From Candidatus Helarchaeota archaeon (GTDB taxonomy: Archaea > Asgardarchaeota > Lokiarchaeia > Helarchaeales > HEL-GB-A), in the NCBI GenBank assembly GCA_013375405.1, contig JABXJU010000006.1, positions 1 through 46,641 of the forward strand: DNA of 46,641 bases, given 5' to 3'. Position 1 is the stretch's first letter, and each line of letters starts with the position of its first letter. Under the pieces are notes generated by a model. It did no database searches, had not been told where the DNA came from, and worked only from the letters and a program-made list of their open reading frames with translations. Positions 34,990-42,339 of this stretch are shown here, piece after piece. The translations under genes and the position numbers were made by a program.

Positions 34990-35766
34990 TTATTTTAATT
35001 TTTCCAGTATTAATTGGGCTGCCTTTTTCCCGCTTATTAACATACCACCAAATATAGGTCCCATCCGTGGACCACCAGATACTGCATTTGCTGCCATTCC
35101 AGCAACGATCAATCCTGGATAGATTTCTTTTGTAGTAGCAATCAAGATTTTTTCCCCGATTTCTGCCCACATGGATTTCTCGCCAACGATACCGCCCGTC
35201 TCGGTAGCCAATTTAATTCCCATTTTCTTCTCAGCGATACGGCAGAGGCTGCAATCGTGCCCTGTAGCGTCTATTACCATTTTAGCTCGAACTGTCATCG
35301 GGTCCACATGAAGTTTGGCCATTTCGACTGCGGACCAGTTAATAACCACACCCGTGATCCGGTTCTCGCGGTACATCACATCTTCAATTGAAATAAGGTT
35401 AAATATTTTCCCTCCACTATCAATTACGCCTGCCGCCAGTTTGGTAGCGGTTTCTACTGAATCAGCTATGTAATATCCTTCTTGATATTTTGAATTTTTG
35501 ATATTGAATTCATCAAGGATGGCTTTCCCTTCATCTTGAACTACGATTATATTGAACATCATACCTCCACCCCAAACACCGCCACCGATGCTGAGTTTCC
35601 GTTCAAATATCGCCACTTTTTTCCCTTTATCTGCAAGATATTTTGCTGCGACCATCCCCGCTGGACCAGCTCCCGCTATTGCGACATCCAAATCTGAATA
35701 TTTAATTAGTTCCTTTGAATACGTTTCGATAATTGCTTTCGTAATCACAATTTCATCTAACGGCAA
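34990..35766 (-). CDS. thi4: Thi4-type thiamine thiazole synthase, catalytic His variant
   Basis: 258 residues, archaeal length. The NAD/FAD-binding site is G32-x-G34-x-x-G37 followed by an acidic strand end (IFERK), with the family-specific SIGGGVWGGGMMFN (59-72) and GGPRMGPIFGGM near the C terminus. At the position where yeast and plant Thi4 carry the sulfur-donating Cys, this protein has His153 (LHVDP), as in Methanocaldococcus. Those His forms are true catalysts that take sulfide from solution with iron, whereas Cys forms are single-turnover. It therefore probably makes the thiazole moiety of thiamine from NAD, glycine and sulfide in an anoxic, sulfidic cell. The start is TTG 35766, with AAGGTGA eight bases upstream. 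ThiN is nearby. Confidence 0.92.
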   Translation of the reverse strand: MPLDEIVITKAIIETYSKELIKYSDLDVAIAGAGPAGMVAAKYLADKGKKVAIFERKLSIGGGVWGGGMMFNIIVVQDEGKAILDEFNIKNSKYQEGYYIADSVETATKLAAGVIDSGGKIFNLISIEDVMYRENRITGVVINWSAVEMAKLHVDPMTVRAKMVIDATGHDCSLCRIAEKKMGIKLATETGGIVGEKSMWAEIGEKILIATTKEIYPGLIVAGMAANAVSGGPRMGPIFGGMLISGKKAAQLILEKLK

Positions 35767-35858
35767 GTTATAGTCACCTTACTAACCCATAAAATTAAGG
35801 AATTTAAAATTTTTTCATTTTTTGAACTCGTCAAAATATTTTCTTAATAGAATTTTCA

Positions 35859-36847
35859 TTACTGAATTTCTCTTTCAAGGTGAAATTGTTGTCCTTTAAA
35901 AATAATGGTAGGTGCCTGATTTAGGTGTGCTCTATCAATTTCAACGTTAATTAATTTTAAAGGATTTTCATACCCAACCTTACGAAGCCCATTTTCATTC
36001 AACTCACCTAGCGATGCTAAAAAATTCATACATTCAAGCATTGTTGCTGTAGAACCCGCATGTTGAGTTGCTCCTTTGCGGTGAAGATAACCATTAGATT
36101 CCAAAATTACTGGTACGCCATGAAAAACGTATTCGCCTGGCTCTAATCCAGCGAGATGTACCATATCGCTAGTCACGATAAATTTAGAGATACCCTTCGC
36201 CCGAAGGCACACCCTCACCATTGGCTCTGGTAAATGCGAGCCATCTGTGATAAAAGCCCAGTTATTCGGTCGTCAGCCAGAATGGGCCAAAGTGGGTTAT
36301 TATGTCTATGAACCATATCGGCGAGACCGTTACCAATATGGGTTGCAGCTTGAACGCCTGCATCAACCGCCTTTTGTATGATTTCCTTTCCTGCATTGAG
36401 GTGGCCAATTGAAAGCACTACTTTGCTTGTATTTACTACATGCTTTATCAGCTCTAATGCTCCCTCACGTTCAGGAGCGAGCGTTAAAATGGCTATATTA
36501 TCGTCCGACCAAGTACGAAATTGTTCAAAAATTTCAATTGAGGGTAAAATTATACAATCCTCTGGATGAACTCCTCGAGGACCATATTCTGGGTTAATGA
36601 AAGGCCCCTCCAAATGAATACCTAAGATTTGAGCCCCATCTTTCGATTGTAACGCTTCAGCAATTAGTGGGAGATTATGCTCATAAACTTCTAGAGGCGA
36701 AGAGATAATCGTTGGGCAAAAACCGAGTATTCCATGTTTTGCAAGGTGCTTACTTACGAAAAAAATATCCTCTAACTTAAGATTAGGATCAGAAAAATCA
36801 ATCCCTTTAAAGCCATTAACTTGAAGATCGACAAATCCAGGAATCAT
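35859..36847 (-). CDS. nagA: N-acetylglucosamine-6-phosphate deacetylase, frameshifted, short N terminus
   Basis: Removes acetate from GlcNAc-6-phosphate. As written the gene is broken into two frames (36215-36847 and 35859-36221). Restoring one base in the A4 run at 36252-36255 joins them and regenerates the family motif ITDGSHLPEPMV across the junction. Metal and catalytic features are HLEGPF, the GHLNAG and ATHIGNGL segments, and TSDMVHLAG. The joined protein has about 330 residues against about 380 for the usual enzyme: it starts directly at MIPGFVDLQVNG, so the N-terminal strands of the small beta-sandwich are missing. ATG 36847 is chosen because AAGGTGG lies six bases upstream; the frame also opens at GTG 36856. 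It is the last gene of an operon after nagB. Identity is secure; whether the cell really carries the frameshift is not. Confidence 0.88.
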
Positions 36848-36857
36848 AATTACCACC

Positions 36858-37601
36858 TTATTGGTTCAAGAGAGAGGCGGATTCTTTATCTAAGAAGATG
36901 TGGGCATTTTTATGCTGTTTAAGTATGGACGCAGGATGCATTGGAGTTATTGAAGCGTCCTTTGACAGGCAATTTCGAACTGCTTCAGCTTTTCTTTTAT
37001 CGGGACATATACAAATAATGAATTTAGCCCTTATGATTTGTTTTACTGACATTGATATCGCCTTTCGAGGAACTTCTGCGATTGATTTAAACCACCCCTC
37101 ACCCACTTGCTGGTTTCGGCATTTTTCATCTAAATCCACAACGATATACGGTTCATCCGTTTCAAAATCCGCAGGGGGATCATTAAAGGCGATATGCCCA
37201 TTCTCTCCTATTCCCAAGAAGGCAACATCAATGATTACCTTTGAAATTAATTCACCAATTCTTTTACATTCCGCCTTTGGGTCAGTGGTATCTCCTTTAA
37301 TGAAGTGAACTTCTCCAGGATGTACTCTTTCAACTAGCCGCTCTGAAAGGTATTTCCGAAAACTGGCAGGATGAGTGGCCAGAATTCCAACATATTCGTC
37401 TAAATGAAACATCTCGGTTCGTGCCCAATCAATATCTTCCATTTTGCTCAAAAAATCAAGAAATTCAAATTGTGATACTCCCGTTGCAGCAATAAAACAA
37501 GCTTTTGGGTTCGAAGCCAATGCGTTGCGCAGAATTTCCGCGGCCTTTTCTGCAGCCGCACGCCCTGTTTCTTCTTTTGTAGAACTAATTTGAATTTTCA
37601 A
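36858..37601 (-). CDS. nagB: glucosamine-6-phosphate deaminase
   Basis: 247 residues. It converts glucosamine-6-phosphate to fructose-6-phosphate and ammonia, feeding glycolysis. Typical motifs: ATGVSQFEFL near 39-48, FHLDEYVG (the catalytic Asp-Glu region, about 65-72), GIGENGHIAFNDPPADF, and the C-terminal MHPASIL that closes the active site. The first substrate-binding loop reads ATGVSQ rather than the common ATGxTP, a modest change also seen in other distant members. The start is TTG 37601, with GGTGG eight bases upstream. It lies between the ADP-ribosylglycohydrolase-family gene (21-base gap) and nagA, whose ribosome site overlaps its stop region, so the three are almost certainly one operon for amino-sugar use. 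Confidence 0.93.
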   Translation of the reverse strand: MKIQISSTKEETGRAAAEKAAEILRNALASNPKACFIAATGVSQFEFLDFLSKMEDIDWARTEMFHLDEYVGILATHPASFRKYLSERLVERVHPGEVHFIKGDTTDPKAECKRIGELISKVIIDVAFLGIGENGHIAFNDPPADFETDEPYIVVDLDEKCRNQQVGEGWFKSIAEVPRKAISMSVKQIIRAKFIICICPDKRKAEAVRNCLSKDASITPMHPASILKQHKNAHIFLDKESASLLNQ

Positions 37602-37622
37602 TAGTTAGTCCACCATTTCAAT

Positions 37623-38699
37623 TTAATCGAGCTGGATATTTGGACATTTGGATTTTATTACAGCCTCCCCGATACGACTGATTCGCTCTGCTATCTTTGA
37701 AATGCGAGTTTCCTGAAAGCCTCTCACGTAGGTATTAAAAGTATCTTTTATGGGATCTTTCCATTTTGGGGGAATTCCGTCTGCTCCCAGTTGTACCCCT
37801 AAAATAGCCCCTACATTGCCAACATTACAATCCGTATCATATCCACATAGAGCAGTAGTACAAATGCTCTTTTCGAAATCTCCCTGTCCATACATTAGTC
37901 CTAATGTGACAATTCCTGCATTAGGAAGTACATGTATTTCATGTATTTTTGGACCTTTGAGGAAAAGCTTTCGTTTAGTGCTCCTAGCTTGTTTCCCGAG
38001 ACTCTTGCGAATTGTTCTCCATGCGCTCATCAATTTTTTCCGTGTTAATTTCCAATTTGAGTATAATTCTGCCCAATTCAAACATTTCTCAACAATGGAA
38101 CGGTATAAACTAGTTTTTGGAATGAATTGATTGAGAACCTCTTGAATAAGTTCTTTTGGGTCTTGTTTAATAAATGAAAGGGCGACGAGGCCCGCAATAA
38201 AGACTTCACCTAGCACACCTTCTCCTACGTGACTTATGCTTGCATCTAATTTCGCATATTTGGCGGCAATATCAGGGCATCCCGGGCTAATTAACCCCCA
38301 AATTTCTCCACGCATTTGTGCTCCAATAAAATCGTAAAAGGGATTATTTTGAATTCCTGTTTGTGGAGGTTGTAACCCTTTCCTCAAATTTTTTAGGGCT
38401 GCCTTTTCTGCTGTAAAATTCAATTTCCATAACCGATTTTTCCAATCTTCCCCTAATTGTTCCACTGTAAAGTCAATACCATGCTGTTCCAATGTTAATA
38501 AGGCCACGATCTCGTACATTTCATCATCATTCACTTCTTTACCGGTTATTTTCTTGACATAATTATCAAGGCCTGCATATTTCCGTTGGATATAAAAATA
38601 CGGGCGTATCTCTAATGGAGCGCCCAATTGGCTTCCAATACAGCGTCCCAACCAGCCGCCATAGACTTTATTGTAATAATCTTTCTTTGAAATTTCCAT
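37623..38699 (-). CDS. ADP-ribosylglycohydrolase-family protein
   Basis: 358 residues from ATG 38699; the frame opens at TTG 38723. Family features: YGGWLGRCIGSQLGAPLE near the start, the metal-binding NDDEMYE, and GYDTDCNVGNVGAILG near the C terminus, which corresponds to the second metal site (D-T-D). Proteins of this DraG/ARH type remove ADP-ribose from proteins or nucleic acids using two metal ions; many relatives sit in sugar operons with no known substrate. A basic insert lies in the middle (about 210-245, with KKLMSAWRTIRKSLGK). The gene heads an operon with nagB and nagA, which hints at a glycoside or amino-sugar-linked substrate rather than a signalling role; that is inference. It appears leaderless, with a TATA-like box about 28 bases before the ATG. 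Confidence 0.87.
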   Translation of the reverse strand: MEISKKDYYNKVYGGWLGRCIGSQLGAPLEIRPYFYIQRKYAGLDNYVKKITGKEVNDDEMYEIVALLTLEQHGIDFTVEQLGEDWKNRLWKLNFTAEKAALKNLRKGLQPPQTGIQNNPFYDFIGAQMRGEIWGLISPGCPDIAAKYAKLDASISHVGEGVLGEVFIAGLVALSFIKQDPKELIQEVLNQFIPKTSLYRSIVEKCLNWAELYSNWKLTRKKLMSAWRTIRKSLGKQARSTKRKLFLKGPKIHEIHVLPNAGIVTLGLMYGQGDFEKSICTTALCGYDTDCNVGNVGAILGVQLGADGIPPKWKDPIKDTFNTYVRGFQETRISKIAERISRIGEAVIKSKCPNIQLD

Positions 38700-38703
38700 T
38701 TCA

Positions 38704-38732
38704 ATTACGTCTTTAACCGACAATAAATATAT
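38704..38732 (-). promoter_or_regulatory. TATA-like promoter of the amino-sugar operon
   Basis: Minus-strand ATATATTTATTG (38732-38721) is centred about 28 bases before ATG 38699, the distance expected if transcription starts at or next to the start codon. No ribosome binding site is visible, which supports a leaderless message and supports ATG 38699 over TTG 38723. Confidence 0.5.
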
Positions 38733-38795
38733 TATTCGAACTGATCATCAAAATTCTATAAGAATGTATAAAAAGTTATAAAAATCTTTTAAAGA

Positions 38796-38843
38796 AAATG
38801 CGCAAATGAGGGAAATGCGCAAATGAGGGAAATGCGCAAATGA
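38796..38843. repeat. 17-bp tandem repeat, 2.8 copies
   Basis: The unit AAATGCGCAAATGAGGG occurs at 38796-38812 and 38813-38829 without mismatch, and its first 14 bases recur at 38830-38843. A TATA-like TTATAAAAATC lies just left of it. It borders the GC-rich structured block on the left side. It is too short and contiguous to be CRISPR. Slippage or a protein-binding array are the options. Confidence 0.9.
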
Positions 38844-38848
38844 ATCCG

Positions 38849-39207
38849 AAGGGTTTAAAAGGAAGGGGACCCTTAGGCTAAATGACCACACTAGTTTCCT
38901 TAGTGTGAGTTTATTACTTAAGGAGCATTTGAATTTCAGGAACGAAATCCCCCCAGTCTTAGTGGTTGTGTGCACAAGTTGGGGACGTTAAAGCCCCATT
39001 TGAACCCATACAGTCCCTCCTAAGATTGGAGTAAGAATTCAGGCGCCCTTTGAGTAGCGCGGGGTAACTCCCTTCCGGTCTCCAGACCCAGCAACCACCC
39101 TCAAGAGATCCCTCTTGATAGCCCTCGACACCGCGCTGGATGGCCTGAACCCGGCGACGGGCGCACCGCTTGATAACCTTAGGGCGGGTCTACTCGCTGT
39201 GGGTAGA
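38849..39207. ncRNA. GC-rich nested-helix region, candidate structured RNA of unknown class
   Basis: No convincing protein is encoded in the 588 bases between 38724 and 39311. The block is far richer in G and C than its surroundings. Complementary pairs nest in order: CCTAAG 39019-39024 with CTTAGG 39178-39183; TTCAGGC 39038-39044 with GCCTGAA 39143-39149; AGCGCGG 39056-39062 with CCGCGCT 39131-39137; TCAAGAG 39101-39107 with CTCTTGA 39112-39118. Side hairpins are 38887-38907 (7-bp stem), 38980-38998, 39077-39088, 39150-39161 (plus-strand loop GCGA, a GNRA tetraloop) and 39189-39207. The GNRA loop favours the plus strand, but AT-rich promoter-like DNA flanks both sides, so the strand is left open. 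RNase P, SRP and tRNA signatures were not found. A degenerate mobile-element end is the main alternative. Confidence 0.5.
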
Positions 39208-39395
39208 TGGAGAATTGGCATAGGAATTTATAGATTTTATTAGAAATTTATAAATTTTTATAACTAATTAGAAGGTTCCTATCTACTTATCAAACCTCTT
39301 CTATACTTCGTATGAGCCATTTTTTTATTCAACTAATTTTAAAAAGTGAAATATTTTATAGATATAAAATAGAGAATCATTATTCGAAATTAGGA

Positions 39396-40583
39396 ATGAG
39401 AGTGAGAATGACCGCTTCAAAACTTTATAACTATGGTGATATTCCCGACTCTCAACCCTTAAAGCGTTATTTCCCGTTAAATAGGACGCTTTGGATTATT
39501 TTTCGTCATTATGGATGGGACCATGTTGCGCGTGGCTTCGAAGTAGCAACTGATTTTTTGGGCTATGAAGTTTTTAGGTTTCGTTTGAATGAAGCGATCA
39601 AAACGGCACAGGAAGTCCTCGAAGGAAAAATTAAACAACCCGAGAAAATTATTGCCTTTACCTTATTCCCGCCGGGTGGCTTTATTCGTGCTGATCTGCA
39701 ACAAGGGTCAATGAAGCTGCTCTATGGAGAATCAGTGGATGTGTCCTATTGTGGCATTCGAGATGACACGATGGAAACTTCCTTCATTCTAAATGGTCAT
39801 TTAGAGGATGGCATTCCCGTCGATTGGTGGTTGATTGGTCCCGATGATACGGATATCTTAGATCGGAGACATCACAAGTATGGAGTTAAATTACGGGATC
39901 TTCCTAAGAAATTTAAGGGATTAGAGAACACAGGCTGGAAAACCCGCGATATATTACTGGATATTCGGAATGAACGAACACCTCAATGGACTGATTCTAT
40001 TTATCAGATAGGTATTGGGTATGGCACGATGGTTCATTTAGTCTATGAAATGTCAAGCTACGAAGGATTCGGCAAAATTTTTGATATGCTCGGCGCCAAA
40101 CGTATATATAAAATGCCTGATTTAGGATTTATCTATATTCCTATGCCGCAAACCATCCAAATGATCTCCTTTATGAAACGACCATTCTTTATCTTGAGGA
40201 GCATGGGATTAAGTACTGAACACAAATTATTCACAGCTTTCCTCGAAGAATTTGCTCAGCAATTTTTCAAAGACTCATTTCCAGAAGACTGGAATATGAT
40301 ATTTGTGCGAACGTGGGAAGAAACGGGTGTTCCTTGGCCGATTCAAACCCTCGGCTGCGAACTTCCTAATTATCGGGACGATAAATTATTTGGTAAATCT
40401 GATTTTGAATGGAAATATCCTCCTGGGAAATTCATCACCCTTGAAGACATTGATATGACGTTAGAAGAAGCGTTTCACGGGATCTTTTATGATATCGACC
40501 ACGCTACTGAGGTGGGGAGTGTTGATGTCAAAGAAAGCATCATTTCCACTGGTGTTGGGCGAGAGACCGTCTTCCGTAAATAA
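39396..40583 (+). CDS. hypothetical conserved-looking soluble protein
   Basis: 395 residues from ATG 39396; the frame is open from ATG 39312 (423 residues), and ATG 39408 is also possible. A TATA-like GATATAAAATAG (39360-39371) centred about 30 bases before 39396 suggests a leaderless start there and would place 39312 upstream of transcription. No family is recognised. It is a globular, Trp/Tyr/Gly-rich protein without signal peptide or membrane helix. Possible conserved-looking segments are GWDHVARGFEVATDFLGYEVFRF, in parts, LFPPGGFIRADLQQGS, and VDWWLIGPDDTDILDRRHHKYG, in parts; the last has a His/Asp cluster that could bind metal. Its 3' end overlaps the end of the convergent membrane-protein gene by 44 bases. 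Confidence 0.72.
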   Translation: MRVRMTASKLYNYGDIPDSQPLKRYFPLNRTLWIIFRHYGWDHVARGFEVATDFLGYEVFRFRLNEAIKTAQEVLEGKIKQPEKIIAFTLFPPGGFIRADLQQGSMKLLYGESVDVSYCGIRDDTMETSFILNGHLEDGIPVDWWLIGPDDTDILDRRHHKYGVKLRDLPKKFKGLENTGWKTRDILLDIRNERTPQWTDSIYQIGIGYGTMVHLVYEMSSYEGFGKIFDMLGAKRIYKMPDLGFIYIPMPQTIQMISFMKRPFFILRSMGLSTEHKLFTAFLEEFAQQFFKDSFPEDWNMIFVRTWEETGVPWPIQTLGCELPNYRDDKLFGKSDFEWKYPPGKFITLEDIDMTLEEAFHGIFYDIDHATEVGSVDVKESIISTGVGRETVFRK

Positions 40584-41034
40584 TATTAATTTCATACCAA
40601 AGGATTATAATAATTATTATTGACGGGATTGACCATAGAAAAAATCCATACAGCAATTTATGTACTAAAAGACCCAATTTACCAAATAAGAAAATCTCTA
40701 GTATTGAATACAAGAATGTATCTGAACATAAAATAACGGTTACAAAATGCGTGTAAGCGTGTATTTTATGATACTCCTTATTTTTTAACTTAAAAAAGAA
40801 AAAGAAGTTTAATAAAATACTAAATATGAAACCAATATTCAATAAAATTATGGAGATTAGGCCAGCGTCTAAATCTAGCCCTGAAAAATAATAATAATTT
40901 GGGGGTACAGCACAACAGGTTATCCAAATCCCCCAAACTAAAAAATGGCTTATTAAAAAAGTAATATAAGTTATTAACTGAATTGAAAGTATCATATATT
41001 TCTTTTTTTTTTGTTCCTCACCCATTATTCTCAC
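40540..41034 (-). CDS. small membrane protein with four predicted helices
   Basis: 164 residues. After a basic start (MRIMGEEQKKKK) there are four hydrophobic stretches at about 14-40, 55-80, 88-112 and 120-148, with short polar loops and a basic tail. A Cys-Cys pair sits in the first extracytoplasmic loop (WITCCAVPP). No family is recognised. It is convergent with, and overlaps by 44 bases, the gene ending at 40583. ATG 41034 or the second Met (MGEEQ, 41025) could be the start. It is likely a real gene because of the regular helix pattern, but it is AT-rich and such frames can arise by chance. Confidence 0.55.
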   Translation of the reverse strand: MRIMGEEQKKKKYMILSIQLITYITFLISHFLVWGIWITCCAVPPNYYYFSGLDLDAGLISIILLNIGFIFSILLNFFFFFKLKNKEYHKIHAYTHFVTVILCSDTFLYSILEIFLFGKLGLLVHKLLYGFFLWSIPSIIIIIILWYEINIIYGRRSLAQHQWK

Positions 41035-41137
41035 TATACTTTCTTTTTATTAAAACGCTCTTAATAAGAAATTGGTGCAATTATTTTAACTCAAATAATA
41101 AAAATCATTTAATTTCTTTAAAAATAGAAGTCAAAAT

Positions 41138-41287
41138 ATGTCACGTAACAAAAGAAAGTTAAAATTTTTATTATTTACACCGCATCTTGACGACATTGAG
41201 CTCGGTTGTCCCTTCATTTATTTGGAAGCACTTAGATTGGGTTATGATGTCATCGAAGTGGATCGAACAAAATTTTATTTAGATTAA
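41138..41287 (+). pseudogene. N-terminal relic of a PIG-L/LmbE-family deacetylase
   Basis: A 49-codon frame (ATG 41138 to TAA 41285-41287) encodes LLFTPHLDDIELGCPFIYLE followed by LRLGYDVIEV. This is the first metal-binding motif (PHxDDxE) and first strand-helix-strand of PIG-L/LmbE zinc deacetylases, which normally run to 220-270 residues and act on N-acetylglucosaminyl compounds. The stop comes directly after, and nothing family-like continues downstream in any frame before the activase gene at 41337. The fragment therefore looks like a deletion remnant. It could be expressed as a short peptide, but it lacks the other metal ligands. Confidence 0.7.
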
Positions 41288-41336
41288 TTATTGTTGTTTT
41301 TATTGTATAGAACAAAAGTTACCAACACGAGTTACC

Positions 41337-42287
41337 ATGACAGAAGCTGATTCAGGCTACATTTTCCAAATTCAAAAGATGAGCACCGAAGATGGACCAG
41401 GCATTCGAACCACCGTATTCTTCAAGCTCTGCCCATTGAGATGCGTGTGGTGCCATAATCCCGAGTCAATTTTCAAGGAACCTTCGATTCAATGGTTCAA
41501 GGCGAAATGTATTGGCTGTAAAACTTGCATTGAAGTTTGTCCACAACAGGCAATAACCTTAGATCGAGATGGCATCCATATCGATAGGGCCAAATGCAAG
41601 TGCTGTGGAACTTGTGTTGAGGAATGCCCTTCCACAGCGCTTAAAAAACTGGGAGAGCATCAAAGTTTGGACACTTTATTCCACGAGGTCGAAAAAGATA
41701 AGGTGTATTATGAAAAATCAAATGGTGGAATCACCGTTTCTGGAGGCGAACCGACCCTCCAGCCGGAATTCATCCTCAAATTTCTGATAAAGTGTAAAGA
41801 TGCCGGTTTTCACACAGCACTTGACACATGTGGTTATGCATCCAAGCAAATTTTCGAAAAATTGCTTCCTTATGTTGATCTAGTTCTCTATGACCTCAAA
41901 GAGATTGACTCTGACAAGCATGCGGAATTTACTGGCGTACCCAATGAAAAAATACTTGATAATGCCATTTGGTTGGCGAAAAAACTCGATGAAAGGGGCA
42001 AAGCAATATGGATTCGCACCCCACTCATCCCCGGGTTTACTGCTACTGAAGAGAACATCCGGGGAATCGGAAAATTCATCGTGGAAAAATTGAATAATAA
42101 AATTGTCCGCTGGGATCTTCTCGCCTTTAATAGTCTTGCACAAGCCAAATATGAACGAATGGATTGGGAGTGGGTCTGCAAGGATTCTGAGCTATTTACC
42201 AAAGAACAGATGGAACGGTTCTCTGAGATTGCCCAATCTACTGGTGTAAAAAATGTACAATGGTCTGGTTTAACCAAAAAAGGATGA
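41337..42287 (+). CDS. glycyl-radical enzyme activase (PflA-like), with ferredoxin insert
   Basis: 316 residues. Radical SAM cluster C32-x3-C36-x2-C39 (CPLRCVWC) after EDGPGIRTTVF, which is the classic start of this family. A bacterial-type 2[4Fe-4S] insert follows: C58, C61, C64, C68 and C87, C90, C93, C97. Further conserved parts are GGITVSGGEPTLQ and the DLKEID segment. The two-cluster insert marks the group that activates glycerol/choline/benzylsuccinate/hydroxyphenylacetate-type enzymes rather than PFL itself. It installs the glycyl radical under strict anoxia. No glycyl radical enzyme gene lies within 4 kb on the right or anywhere in the window, so the partner must be elsewhere. It stands alone, 49 bases downstream of the PIG-L relic. 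Confidence 0.92.
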   Translation: MTEADSGYIFQIQKMSTEDGPGIRTTVFFKLCPLRCVWCHNPESIFKEPSIQWFKAKCIGCKTCIEVCPQQAITLDRDGIHIDRAKCKCCGTCVEECPSTALKKLGEHQSLDTLFHEVEKDKVYYEKSNGGITVSGGEPTLQPEFILKFLIKCKDAGFHTALDTCGYASKQIFEKLLPYVDLVLYDLKEIDSDKHAEFTGVPNEKILDNAIWLAKKLDERGKAIWIRTPLIPGFTATEENIRGIGKFIVEKLNNKIVRWDLLAFNSLAQAKYERMDWEWVCKDSELFTKEQMERFSEIAQSTGVKNVQWSGLTKKG

Positions 42288-42339
42288 ATTGAAAAAATTT
42301 GGTAAATAAAAGAGAATTTGAAAAAGAATGAGAAATTTA

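Noticed and set aside
36215..36221. two separate genes for the halves of NagA
   Set aside because: The halves overlap by a few bases in different frames, and a single added base restores a conserved family motif across the junction, so one gene is more likely.
38796..38843. CRISPR array
   Set aside because: Units are contiguous, 17 bases, without spacers, and no cas gene is present.
38985..39015. tRNA T-arm-like GGGTTCAAAT on the minus strand
   Set aside because: The bases on either side do not form a T stem, and no acceptor, D or anticodon arm fits around it.
39056..39100. SRP RNA-like CCGGAAGGGAG on the minus strand
   Set aside because: The CCGGAAGGGAG string resembles SRP helix 8, but the flanking conserved CAGG and AGCAG internal-loop sequences are missing and a different local hairpin fits better.
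39039..39221. 60-codon minus-strand frame in the GC-rich block
   Set aside because: No recognisable domain; the frame is rich in Arg, Ser, Pro and Ala as expected from GC-rich structured DNA, and it covers arms of the nested helices.
38857..39237. TnpB gene with its guide RNA
   Set aside because: The hairpin-rich minus-strand sequence recalls transposon-end RNAs, but translation of all minus-strand frames shows no RuvC or zinc-ribbon part of TnpB.
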